Assembly (NCBI GenBank): GCA_035079385.1
Contig: JAVHKY010000034.1
Location: forward strand, 1,240,001-1,304,000
Reading direction: 5' to 3'
From: Aspidiotus rigidus
Taxonomy: Eukaryota > Arthropoda > Insecta > Hemiptera > Diaspididae
Length of the DNA: 64,000 bases
A program made the translations under genes and the position numbers. Of the stretch, positions 54,125 to 64,000 are shown one piece after another. The notes under the pieces were generated by a model. That model was not told the origin of the DNA and ran no database searches. It worked only from the letters and a program-made list of their open reading frames with translations. Numbering within the stretch: the stretch's first letter is position 1; every line of letters starts with the position of its first letter.

Positions 54125-55700
54125 GTCTACTTTATTTCGAAAGTTCATCCGGTGGAATCCAGAGGCTGCTTTAAGATCACTCCCCTATACAGACGATGTA
54201 GGATTTTCTGCACAGGCAAGTAAAATTGCAACTGGTTCAACCCGGTAATGTATGAAAATCATTTGCTCATATATTTTCTTGATGCTATTCGTATTTAATC
54301 TTGTATGATATGATTTTTGATCTTAACAATCGCATCTGCTGTGAAGCAACTTCATTCACCCTCCTGAAAAGATCACTTCCAGTTAGAGCTATGAGATCTC
54401 CTATTTTCTTATTAGACTGTTTTTTGGTGAACTGTATTTCCAATAGATATTCTTGGTAAGTACCTCAATGGCTATGAAGAATTTTACTAGGTAAGTACAA
54501 TCTTTATAGTCGACTGATGGTGAGATTTCGATGAATGGAGTGATTATTATAAAACTGAATTGATTTGCAGGATCGTTACTAAAAGTTGCAGTGGACCAAT
54601 AAGGATACTTACAGTTTCCCTAAACTACTGGTGTTGATGGTTGCTCCACGGACCATAGGTACTACAGGTTCCTACGGACTATTGGTACTCGAGGTTCGTA
54701 TGTATTATAGGTAGGTATTGATAGTTAATATTCCAAGGAGCTGGAGGTTCATTCTGAATGTTATACAGATTTATTTTTGAGAATAAACCGCTCTGACTCC
54801 TTATTCTTGGTTCATTTTTGAAATACAGATAAATTTTTAGGTTATTTTTTTCAAGAGAAATTAGTTATATTTCAATAAAGTCATATTTTGTTTTCAGATT
54901 CTATCCACCTTATCATGGTAACTAAAGAAAAATCCAATCTGCAGGAAGATATCTTTTATCTGAGGCAAATAGATTCAGGACTCTTGTTTAAAACCGTTTA
55001 TTCAATAAATTGTTCAACTTGATCTTGATTGTTATCTATAAAAGCTTAGAAGAAAACGAGAAGTTTATATCTAATTTGTGAATATGACCCAATGCCTGAT
55101 TTTTTAAAATTTAGTACTGAAAAATCCCAGTATTTTTGTGGTTTACTTTCTCCCGGGCTGATAAGCGGGTCATAATTGTCTTTTGACTGGTTATTCGCCT
55201 TCAAGTCTCAACTTTCTCGTTATTTCATTGGCTTCTGCTGCTAAAAAAATCGACAATAGCAGAAACACCTTGAAAATATTGAAAGGAAAGTCGGTAAAAA
55301 AGCAGCTCTTATTCATTGACAGCTGTCTAAGTTCTAGCTGTTTCTTGATTCCATTGGTCAACTCCTGGTTGTCTCAAAAGCCAATCAAGGAATGGCTTCT
55401 AGCGTTTTTTTATCTCTAGCTGCTTATGTTGAGGGATTTAAAAACAAAAATTTCCCATTTGCCTCATTTTCCCGCCGATACATTACCGGCTCCGGAGCAG
55501 AATAAACCGGCTTCAGAGGGGCTTATGATATTTCCCCCTTTTTCCCACGTGTTTCCCTCGGACGTTTCAATTTCCCACGATCCTCCAACATAATCTTATC
55601 ACCCCTGCTCAGGGATGGTTAGCTAGCCATTGGCTTTTAGCTGTTAGCCGTTAGCGGAGTGATTTTTGTATACTTTTAGCTAGCCATTAGCTAGCCGATC
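54125..55700. other. intergenic, nothing identified
   Basis: Contains repeated GGTACTA/ACTGGTGTTGATGG phrases near 54,600-54,720 and TTAGCTAGCC phrases near 55,615-55,700, but no gene. Confidence 0.4.
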
Positions 55701-55709
55701 AGGAAAGAT

Positions 55710-56090
55710 ATTGGTTGTTTCAAATTTGATGATACATATATTTTTTGTTTACTTTCAACTTGGTCGGAAGTGGTATACAGGCTCTTATGGAGTGAAACTA
55801 ATTTTTGAGGATTTGCTCCGAAACTAAGCATTTTTATGAAAAAAGGAAGAGAATAGAATTTATTCCTCTGTCGAATGGTTCCAACTATTCCAAAAAAAAA
55901 TCTGGTGTTGATTTCATATATAATAGTAAATAAAATGACGAGAGGAATAATAAGTGTTTATCCTCTTCATTTTTTCATAAAAATGCTTAGTTTTGAAACA
56001 AAATATCAAAAAGTAGTGATGCTCCATAAAAGCCTGAATCAAGTTGAAAATGTAAACACAACTTGACGTCATAATTTGAAACAACCAATT
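55710..56090. mobile_element. foldback element, about 380 bp
   Basis: Inverted arms of about 130-150 bases: left TTGGTTGTTTCAAATTTGAT ... AAGCATTTTTATGAAAAAAG, right CATTTTTTCATAAAAATGC ... TTTGAAACAACCAA. Arms are imperfect. Open frames inside follow from the symmetry. Confidence 0.75.
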
Positions 56091-56389
56091 AGAAGTAGCC
56101 AGCGGACCATTTAAAATCAAACTTCCACCAGCTAACAAACGAGACTATTTTCCTCCTATCGTAGATTTCTAATTTCTGTTAGTATTAACAAGAGCCACTG
56201 TTCAAATTTTTTAAAAAATAAGGAATTTAATAACCATTATCTTTCTACAAGTGGTTTCAAAAAAATTTGGAAATAAAATAGCAAAATAGCAAAAAGTAAA
56301 ATATCAACCACCGGGGTTTCAATCATTGAAATAAATGTATGCTTAAAGGAAATGGTAAGTAAAATTATAATTTCCTATACACCATGCGA

Positions 56390-59300
56390 TCAAGGTGGTG
56401 GAACTGGTACTGTAACAGGTTTACCATCAGTAGGCGGGACAGGAGTACCATTAATTACTGCACCTGCTTCTCCTCCTCCTGAAGTACTTGTCGTCACAAC
56501 AGCAACAGTAGTAGGTGGTAAAGAAATTTTCAAATCAGTGTCTATTACTACCACAGCCTTAGGATCAAGTTGCATGTCCGATATGTGTTTATCTATATCT
56601 GCTTCATATTTTGCCATAAAGGCCTTTGGATCATCTCCAAGATCATCTTTTGGAAATGCTACCCACACAATATCTGGAGGTGAAATAAGCGTGATCAATG
56701 GAACACAGTGAAATTAACCTTGAAATCACTTAAGGTATAAAAAGATTTTGGATTGACGCATGCTGATAAACAATTAGTGAGTATGAATTATCGTACCTGT
56801 TCCACAAAGTCGGAATACAATATACTTTCCATCTTTTTCTATTGCAACAGCCGCAAATGTTTTTTCTGAAAAATGAAAACAAATACTTATATTTAGAGTT
56901 AGGATTTTTCGGTACCGATAAATTAAAATTCGGTTTTTTGAAATGTCATTTTCGGTATTATTCGGTATTTTCCAAATTTTTGAACGTAAAAATAATAATT
57001 ACCAAAAAAAATGGTAAAAAAGGGGGAATTTTGCAATAATTACAACCAAAATTATGATTTTCGCAGATATTCATACTCAGTTTTAAGAGATCTCAATAAA
57101 CCTCAAAACGAGTGCTCTACCCAACGCAACGTGAGCTTCACGTTCAATTTCTTTTGAAATTAGTAGATTTTCCAAAAACAACCAATTTTTCTCGTAACTC
57201 ACAATATTTCCGTACTATTTTGCAAAATCTCGCTATTTCACGCGTTGCCAGCAGTTTTTTGGGAAGTTTTGGACGTTTAAGTCAATTTTCGGTTTTATTC
57301 GGTGGTGAAGTCCATTTTCGGTGTTTATTCTGTTTTCGGTATTTTTCGGTGAAATAAAATTTTTTTCCTGGCCTTCCTACACCCTAAATCGTGTTCATCT
57401 TTTATTATTTTTGACTCGTCCTCAAAGGAAATCATTTGACAAAAACCGGCAGATCCTAACTCTACTTATATTATTACAATAGGAATGTTGAATGTGAAAT
57501 TGTATCTAATTTTGGAGAAAACATGACTCTCGCAATTGAGACAGCCCTGAGAATCATTCTTCCTCTTGGATATAAATTTATACATTCTTTCATTTATTCC
57601 AACAATGTATTTGTACTTTATTTTTTAGTGTTTTTATGAATGTAAATTTCAAAAAGTTGAATTTATGTCTAAAACAGCCATTGAGTGCATGCCAGAAGAA
57701 GTGTTTGAGGTGAAAGAAGATATGGTGCAAGCTTCAAAAGTTTGGAGTGTACTAACCGTGAGTTTCAAGTACTGGAGCTGGAATTGGATCAACTGGTGTC
57801 AGGTTTTGGTCTTTTGCTATATACTCAGCTAAAAAAAGAAAATAATGAGAGTAATAGGTACGTACATTTTATAAAAGCACATTATTAGTACCTAACTATT
57901 TTGTAGAATTATAATAATAGGTAAGTATTTCGGAATGGTAGGTAAATGACCCTCTTTTCAATTTTTTATTGGTGCATCAGTAACTTCTAGTTTGTGGTCA
58001 GATAGAAAAATTTTATTTACTCTCCATCTCTGGAAGTTTTACAACAAAAAGTTATATAGGTAGAAATCGAGTGGAAAGTTTGTATGTAGGAAACCACAAA
58101 GGTGATTGACCAACAAGACTTGACTATCATTCCAGAAGGGTTTTCCAATTGTACAAATCTACTTTATTAGTTGCTTATACAAGAGTACTTCGGGTGTTAT
58201 CCCGTCATCAGTTGTGTCGCAACTGGAGAACAAGGCCTTAACCACGAGTTTTCATAGTATAACACTGTGATCTTATTGGCTATAACAATGCTGTGTTCTG
58301 ATTGGTTCACTTCTTGGAAACTTATTCTTACAATAATATGACATTGTGTTCTTATTGGCTAAAACATACTGCTTTGTGATTGGTTCAATCTATTGTTCTA
58401 AATGCTGCGTTTCTATTGGCTACCTGGATTCCTGCCGTCTCATTGGTTGGTTCCGTTCTTCTTCTCTCGTCCAATCACCAGGCTGAATAATTTTTCGCTG
58501 TCAAATGTGATTACATTGTTCAAGAGGCAGGCTTTCTTCCTCTTGCTTTTGCAATCTCCATTTGTTCCCAGAGTTTTCTTCTCCTTGTGCGATTCTCTAC
58601 GTGTATGACTTCAAATATTCCCTCTCCATAGTGGTTTTCCTCGTTACAGTGTTTCCCAAACAGTGACTTGCCATCTTCTTTTTCCCTCAACGTTTTGTGC
58701 TCCTTTCTCCTGATATCAAACTTTCTCCCAGTCTCACCGATGTAGATCCCCTCGCACTGTTCACAACTGAGCTTGTACACTCCGCTCAAGCTTTCCTTGT
58801 CCTTTTGTTCCGTCTGGTCATTGCTGATTCTCTTCACCATGGGTTGGTTATTCTCGATACCCACATTCACATCGTAGCCATTGAACACCTTCATCACCTT
58901 GTTTGTGTACTTTCCTATATAAATGGTATCGATTCGGAGTACTTTCTCACTATGCCAACATGGGTTCCTTTCTTTGTTTCCATTTTGCCAAAGACTCCAT
59001 CCACCACGTTTCTACGGTAGCCATTGGCTTCTGCGATCTGCTTTACTATCTCGATCTCTTTCCTCTTCTCTTCGTTGTTCTTGAGGATAGAAATTGCCCG
59101 ATAGCAGTAGTTCTGGATTGCCGCTAACTTGTGCCTGGGGTGGTGGTAGGAGTCATTTGGGATGATGGTGTCAGTATGCGTCGGCTTCCTATAGATTTTG
59201 TATTCTATCCTATTGTTCTCCATCGTGAGTGTCAGGTCCAAATAGTTGATGGTCTCATTGCCTTTTTCCACTATCCTCTCATTCATCGCGTTCATTTCTG

Positions 59301-62300
59301 AAAGGAATAGATCCACCTGTCTATCAGTGCCTGTCCACACAATTAGGATATCATCTACATATCTGGCCCAGTGTTTGATCGAGTTTCTGAACTTGCTGCC
59401 CTTCAATATCTTGTTTTCCATATCATTCATGAATATCTCCGCCAGTATTGGTGACAGCGGTGATCCCATCGCAAGTCCCCTTTCCTGACTGTAGAACCTG
59501 TTATTGAAGCGGCAGTAATTCTGGCTCAAGATCTCCTCCACTATGTTGGCGTACTTCGACCCATCGGGGTTCCCATGGTATCTGTTGTTTTTGAGCAGAG
59601 TGAGAAGTTCCTCCTTCGGTATGGTATCAAACATATTAGTCACATCAAAGGATATCAGCTTGTCGTTACTCCTGATTTCCAACTTGTCCAGTTGCTCAAT
59701 CAGCTCTCCGTTGTTTCTGATACTTCGTCTGGGTGCAAACTGGTAGTTTTCTTTCAGGAATGTGGCTACGATCTTTGATATCTTGTAGCATGGTGATTGA
59801 ATGCTGTTGACCAGAGGTCTCATCGGACGGTTCGCTTTGTGGAGTTTTACAAGCCCCTTGAGTTTTGGTGCAACCGGGTTCATCTCAAGCGTCCTTCCAT
59901 TGCCGGGTAGATTGTTCCGTTTCAACACAGCTTTCAGGTCATCTTGGTATTTCCGTGTTGGGTCCCTTGCCAGCTCTTGGTATCCATTAACTGCGATGTA
60001 CGACTCCACTTTTTGGGTGTAGTCCTCCTTCTCCATTACCACTACCGTGCTGCCCTTGTCCGCCTTTGTCAAAGTCAGGTTGTTCTGTCGGATCTTCTTT
60101 TGTAGATTTGTGACGTTCCTCTGCATTACTTGCGTTCTGTCATAGGTTCGGCACATATCCTGTTTGATGTCCAACAGCCCTTTCCCAATTTTAGTCCGGG
60201 CTTCTGGTCCCACGTCGTGTTCCATGGTTTGGATTACTTGTTCGCAGCTAATGGCCATGCTTTCAAGCCTACACTGGTTCAGCCTCTCTGGCTGCACGTA
60301 CTTGATGCCTTTGTCCAGCAGTCTTCTTTCTTCTTCTGTGAAGGTGACGCTTGATAGGTTCTCGGTTCTGGGAGCAAATTTGTGCTCAACTCTCGCTGTC
60401 TCTTCCTTTCTTTCTTCTTTCTTCCGGGTCAGTTCGGCAAGCTTCTTCTTGATCTGTTTTGTTTGGGCTTCCACTCGTTTTTCCACATAGTCTTCTCCTT
60501 TCTTCCCCTCTCCTCCTTTTTCAAACATCATTTCTTCGACTTCTTGCGGGTGGAGTAACCTGGACAGATGGAAATATTGATCACACAGTAGACCATTCAG
60601 CCTGGTGATTTTCTTGTAGAGTTCACCAATTTCGTTCTTCACTCTCAATCTTTCGGCTTGTATCTTGGTGCGTTTCACTGCTGCGCTGTTTCCTGGTAGC
60701 CGGATAGTCGCATACTTGGGAATAATGCGTCGTCTCAAGCATTTGTTATTGAACCAAATCTTCACATGTGTCACTCTTAGTTTGACCTTGGTCTTCAGAA
60801 ATTTAAAAACCTCATTAACCATGTCTGGTGTGCCATAATGAGTCCCGATAACATCATTCCAGATTGCGATCTTTGATCAAAAAATACTTGACGATACTAA
60901 CTTGAACACCTTTCTAGTTTGTTACTTCTTGAGGTTCTAATTAAATTTACTTCAATGCAAAATAAATTCTTATTTCATACTTCTCACTAATAAAATCTTT
61001 TCTGATAACCTACTTGAAAATAATTTTCCGGACCAAATATCGTAGTACAGTTCGTCCAATACAAATATCTCCTTATAGTGCACAAGATTATCAGTTCTAT
61101 ACAAAAGACAAAAATTTTTAGTATAGTAAATCGTCGTAATTCCGTAGGTAAGACTCTTAATTTTCCAGATCAGACGACCATTTAACCAGAATAAGATTTG
61201 AATTTGACAGAATAGGTAAACAAATAAGTATCAACACCTCCCTGACTATGTTGACGCTGACATTATTTACAACCCTGATAGTGTCGCAAGAGGGCTTGAA
61301 CTTTAGAACGAGGATGCACAGTGAATTCTGCAAAGTTGATGTAATAATGAGATGGTATGAGAGCCGGGCTATCTCAATAGTTGAGAGTTGCCACAAACAA
61401 ATGGGAAGATAATAATTATTTCATTTCATTCACCAAATAAGCTTCGTGTTAGGATCCCTGAATTAATTTTTGAAAATACCGCAGAGATAGAGCGCATATC
61501 AAAGGTCTCGTAAAATCATCCTTGTTTGGAAAGTTTGCTTCTGCTTAAAAAATGAAAATAAACCCCTTAATGCATAGTTTGTAAAAAATAATTCTAGTAC
61601 TCACTGGCCGTAATATGCGTAAGTATCTACAATGTGAGTAATTTCGGCTGTTCTTTGGGTATCCAAATAAAAATGCAGAGCTCCACATTTTTCTATGTAA
61701 CCTAGAGAGAAAACGAAAAAAAAATTAGATGCCATTGCAGGACTGCAATCCCGAGTATCCTAGAACCTGAATTTTTCCAAGTCCTAAAATCATGATCTGA
61801 CGCTGCAATTTCAAGGAAGCCGTCGTCTTTCCAAGTCCCCCTTCTATCATATATAACTCGGAGGTAGGAATTTTTCTAAGTCCCCCTCCTATCATATATA
61901 GCTCGGAGGTCTGAATTTTTCAAGTCCCCCTCCTATCATATATAGCTCCGAGGTAGGAATTTTTCTAAGTCCCCTTCCTAGCATATATGGCTAGAGGGTC
62001 GAAATTTTTACAAGTCCCCCTTCTATCATATATAGCTCGGAGGTAGGAATTTTTCCAAGTCCTCCTCCCCTCTCCGTGACGTCATCAACCTCGCTTGCGC
62101 TCGCGGACGAAAAATTCCTGGAAGTACTCCCAACAAAGGGGATAGCGGGTTCCCCGCTAAGAAATAGAATATTGATGAGTGTCTGTAAAAATTAATTTCT
62201 TCGAAATCAAAAGTCTTTGGGATGGCGAAATAGTCGCGTGACTGCCTAGCGCCTGAAATACACGAGAATTCCACTAAAAAGAAGGAAGGGTATAGCTCAT

Positions 62301-63440
62301 TAAGAGGGCTAATCTGCCTCCGGTGGCAAATCCCGTTGAAACCTGTACTATCTGATAGACCTCCCCGACTAACTTCTCCCACAGAAGTTTCAGCCTCCCA
62401 CCTCACCTTTGTCGTTCTAGAGCCAGAATTGTGATTTTGCTTTGGAATTTTCTACACAAACGTATGTTGCAGTGAGATATCTATAATTTATGGTGTGTGT
62501 AGATGATCATCGAGACTACCAAACAGAATTTTTAAAAAATTTTCTTGCCACATCAAGTCCTGTTCTCGACATAATTAAAAATTCAAACGTCTGTTTCATA
62601 ATGAAGGTATTTTGCTGGCGATTCGAAATTATTGTGAAAAGATGCTTTACACATCCCCAAAAATTAAAAAAAAAAGTTCAAGAAAATCGGAGTGGGGGAA
62701 GTTGGGTAAATGATGAAAAACCCGAATGAAAATGTGAATACAAAGTCGACGCTAACCGCAGCAGTCTGGTAAGCGCGTCGCACCGCTCCGCCACTGAGTA
62801 ACGTTCGCTTCCGGGCTACGCGCGTATTCCATTTCGCGACTCGATAATTAATTCTCAATTTTGTACTTCTACTAGTTGATTAGGTACTCCTTGCAAAAAT
62901 GTAAAATTGTTTTATCGCTGGAAAGAGCTACAGTGTTGAAGGGAAAAATAAATACAACGTTTGAGAAAGCTTGGGGGGACACAGTGTTCAGGAAAAGAAA
63001 AAAATGTAATAATAATTAGTTTTCGACAAAATAAAAATTGGATTTAGTGCCTGGGAGAATCTCAATTTCTTTAGCCCTCTATTCCTCATCCTCGGTATTG
63101 CTACGGGCTCCACATTTTCGTGGTCATACAACCTGCTCAAGACATGGGCTGGTCGACATATTCGTGCTTGGAAATGGAAATTACTCAGATAATGTATGAC
63201 GCAGCAACATGGGCGGAACAACTAACAGTCCTATTGGGGCCCGTTCCCTTATGTTCCACAGAAAGTCTATATAGCATCGGTATTTTTCTCGATTTTTGTG
63301 GCGAGATCGAACGTGAAACTGCACCAGCTTACCCTTCAGTTCATTTGCAACCCGTTTTTTCTTACCGGTACTTTTAGGTTTGTTGTAGAACTCGATCATC
63401 AGGTCATCATTCTCATCTAGAATTTCTAATAGATAGGAAA
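56390..63440 (-). CDS. multi-exon gene of unrecognised family, faintly lipocalin-like
   Basis: Six phase-consistent exons on the minus strand: 63440-63366, 61701-61605, 61368-61271, 57828-57757, 56865-56797, 56673-56390, with stop TGA. They encode about 230 residues; the first exon(s) lie upstream or were not found. In order: SYLLEILDENDDLMIEFYN, IEKCGALHFYLDTQRTAEIT, an aromatic segment, EYIAKDQNLTPVDPIPAP, KTFAAVAIEKDGKYIVFRLC, then IVWVAFPKDDLGDDPKAF, a helix, LDPKAVVVIDTD and a Pro/Thr/Val-rich tail. Two cysteines, the YIVFRLC strand, the following W-V-x-F and a helix before LDPKAV resemble the C-terminal half of lipocalins, but no GxW motif is visible, so this is a hypothesis. Exon 61368-61271 has the weakest acceptor. 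The Penelope-like element occupies the intron between exons 3 and 4. Confidence 0.6.
56882..57474. mobile_element. possible foldback element with TTCGGT-rich arms
   Basis: TATTTAGAGTTAGGATTTTT on the left and ATCCTAACTCTACTTATATT on the right are inverted. The interior repeats TTTTCGGT many times. It lies in an intron of the minus-strand gene. No target duplication recognised. Confidence 0.5.
58183..58222 (-). ncRNA. possible hammerhead-like motif of the Penelope element
   Basis: Minus strand reads ACTGATGACGGG, ATAACA, CCCGAAG. A CTGATGA core, a short GGG/CCC stem and GAA are the conserved hammerhead parts reported for Penelope-like elements. Here the stem II ends are ambiguous and the last core base is G where A is expected, so it may be inactive. 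Confidence 0.35.
58270..58495 (-). promoter_or_regulatory. cluster of seven CCAAT motifs
   Basis: On the plus strand ATTGG occurs six times (alternating TTATTGGCT and TGATTGGTT) and CCAAT once within about 225 bases. It lies between the endonuclease frame and the hammerhead-like motif, a position that corresponds to terminal-repeat sequence in Penelope elements. Promoter function is inferred. Confidence 0.4.
58520..58912 (-). pseudogene. GIY-YIG endonuclease domain, out of frame with the RT
   Basis: Reads through NKVMKVFNGYDVNV, then SGVYKLSCEQCEGIYIGETG (GIY..YIG variant), then FDIRRKEHKTLREKE, LFGKHC and KLWEQMEIAKARGR. Catalytic-type Arg (R in IRRKEH) and the terminal Glu region are present. 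The frame differs from the RT by a shift at about 58,915. The site shows ATATAGG, where the local TA may be a two-base duplication. In Penelope elements this endonuclease nicks the target for primed reverse transcription. Confidence 0.85.
58915..60822 (-). CDS. Penelope-type reverse transcriptase
   Basis: 635 codons. A basic, coiled-coil-like N-terminal half (KKKLAELTRKKEERKEE) precedes the RT. Typical motifs: LTKADKGSTVVVMEKEDY, GLVKLHKANRPMRPLVNSI, LISFDVTNMFDTIP, GLAMGSPLSPILAEIFMNDM, ARYVDDILIVW (YVDD catalytic centre) and YLDLTL. LTKADKGSTVVVM and the GLVKLHK block are hallmarks of the Penelope group and related to telomerase RT folds. It ends at TAG, where the endonuclease continues in another frame. 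Confidence 0.92.
   Translation of the reverse strand: MVNEVFKFLKTKVKLRVTHVKIWFNNKCLRRRIIPKYATIRLPGNSAAVKRTKIQAERLRVKNEIGELYKKITRLNGLLCDQYFHLSRLLHPQEVEEMMFEKGGEGKKGEDYVEKRVEAQTKQIKKKLAELTRKKEERKEETARVEHKFAPRTENLSSVTFTEEERRLLDKGIKYVQPERLNQCRLESMAISCEQVIQTMEHDVGPEARTKIGKGLLDIKQDMCRTYDRTQVMQRNVTNLQKKIRQNNLTLTKADKGSTVVVMEKEDYTQKVESYIAVNGYQELARDPTRKYQDDLKAVLKRNNLPGNGRTLEMNPVAPKLKGLVKLHKANRPMRPLVNSIQSPCYKISKIVATFLKENYQFAPRRSIRNNGELIEQLDKLEIRSNDKLISFDVTNMFDTIPKEELLTLLKNNRYHGNPDGSKYANIVEEILSQNYCRFNNRFYSQERGLAMGSPLSPILAEIFMNDMENKILKGSKFRNSIKHWARYVDDILIVWTGTDRQVDLFLSEMNAMNERIVEKGNETINYLDLTLTMENNRIEYKIYRKPTHTDTIIPNDSYHHPRHKLAAIQNYCYRAISILKNNEEKRKEIEIVKQIAEANGYRRNVVDGVFGKMETKKGTHVGIVRKYSESIPFI
61830..62060 (+). 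repeat. tandem CTATCATATATAGCTCGGAG units
   Basis: Five units of about 43-45 bases: AAGTCCCCCTCCTATCATAT, then ATAGCTCGGAGGTAGGAATT, then TTTCT. The same family appears at about 51,060-51,200, 14,020-14,110 and in reverse near 4,060-4,500. It lies in the first mapped intron of the minus-strand gene. Confidence 0.8.
62740..62850 (-). repeat. SINE-like tRNA-related fragment
   Basis: Minus strand: CGCGTAGCCCGGAAGCGAAC, GTTACTCAGTGGCGGAGCGG, then TGCGACGCGCTTACCAGAC. TGGCGGAGCGG is A-box-like; a B-box is not clean. A second copy in the opposite orientation occupies the last 75 bases of the window. Confidence 0.55.
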
Positions 63441-63922
63441 CTGCAGAAACAAGCGCGAAGAAACGTAAAAAATACGAAGACAGTACAACTGTCACCTACT
63501 AAACTAAGTCCGCACAGAGATGCAGTACACAATTAGTAGTACCGGACATAGGATTAACAAAATGGCGTTCCAGTCAATCACATTACTAGCAATGCAGTGC
63601 TAACAAGTTTGGATAGATAGGCGTCATGACTATCAAGTGAATAACGTAATGATGCTGTCCCTGTGCTAGTTTTGATTTTTTATACGCTCCTCTCTCTCTT
63701 TCTCTCTTTTGCCATAATATTTCGCATTGACTGTCGATCGCATTGTTGTTTTTCATTTTACTTTCTTATGTCCCTTTCAACATTAAAACTGTCTATCGCT
63801 GTATCCCGTTCGTCCTCCACGACTTTTGTTTCGCAACAGCTAATCTTCCCTTCTTTCATTTGACTACTCGTCTCAGCATTTCACACAGTGTACGATTTTT
63901 TAAAATTAATTTTCTTGCATGA

Positions 63923-64000
63923 AAATTATCGAGTCGCGGGATAAAATACGCGCGTAGCCCGGAAGCGAACGTTACTCAGTGGCGGCGCGGTGCGACGCGC
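63923..64000 (+). repeat. second copy of the SINE-like fragment, cut by the window end
   Basis: AATTATCGAGTCGCGGGATA through GTTACTCAGTGGCGGCGCGG to the last base. Inverted relative to 62,740-62,850, and includes the flanking ATTATCGAGTCGCG shared by both copies. Confidence 0.6.

Larger units (their letters stand above)
58180..60830 (-). mobile_element. Penelope-like element
   Basis: Reverse transcriptase followed by a GIY-YIG endonuclease in the order used by Penelope-like elements, on the minus strand within an intron of the host gene at 56,390-63,440, in the same orientation. The exact ends are not fixed: the start codon is at 60,822 and a hammerhead-like motif lies near 58,183-58,222. 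The sequence is well preserved apart from one frameshift between the two domains. Confidence 0.88.

Overview
The window is eukaryotic nuclear DNA from an animal, most probably an arthropod. The evidence is AT-rich sequence, long introns with GT..AG splice sites, an abLIM/Unc-115 cytoskeletal gene, a glycine-rich secreted (cuticle-like) gene, a Ty3/gypsy LTR retrotransposon, a Penelope-like element and tRNA-derived SINEs. The style of the repeats (many TGACGTCA motifs, many small foldback elements) makes me think of a hemipteran such as a whitefly, but that is an impression and was not tested.

Region 1 (1-32,900, + strand) is almost entirely one gene: the 3' part of an abLIM/Unc-115 homologue that starts upstream of the window. 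I could place 17 consecutive coding exons plus one alternative exon. Every splice junction keeps the reading frame, giving about 759 residues: the end of LIM1, then LIM2, LIM3, LIM4, the abLIM anchor region and a C-terminal villin headpiece ending at 32,468. Two neighbouring exons (24,546-24,655 and 24,735-24,829) have identical entry and exit phases and cannot be joined at their obvious splice sites without a stop, so they look mutually exclusive. The introns are packed with repeats: a degenerate tandem array (1.6-3.5 kb), a hAT-type non-autonomous element with a perfect 8-bp target duplication and an extremely AT-rich core (7,753-9,180), several foldback elements, and a tRNA-headed insertion with a 15-bp target duplication (31,713-31,956).

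Region 2 (34,240-37,650, - strand) holds a glycine-rich secreted protein gene. A tiny first exon (37,528-37,548) supplies the start of the signal peptide, a 1.6-kb intron follows, and a large exon encodes GGX, GGH and a long GS-dipeptide run. A further 3' exon is possible.

Region 3 (37,700-52,000) is repeat-rich. It has a PIF/Harbinger-like MITE, two elements with AT-rich or internally rearranged cores, and a young, almost intact Ty3/gypsy-type LTR retrotransposon (42,274-47,659). The LTRs are 286 bp with one difference; gag and protease are linked by a canonical -1 slippery heptamer. Downstream are an 83-bp-period TGACGTCA array and a decayed LINE reverse-transcriptase relic.

Region 4 (52,000-64,000) carries a small histidine-rich gene (+), a 514-bp tRNA-derived SINE with a 15-bp target duplication, and a phase-consistent multi-exon gene on the - strand (56,390-63,440) of unrecognised, faintly lipocalin-like family. 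A Penelope-like element (reverse transcriptase plus GIY-YIG endonuclease, separated by a small frameshift) lies inside one of its introns in the same orientation.
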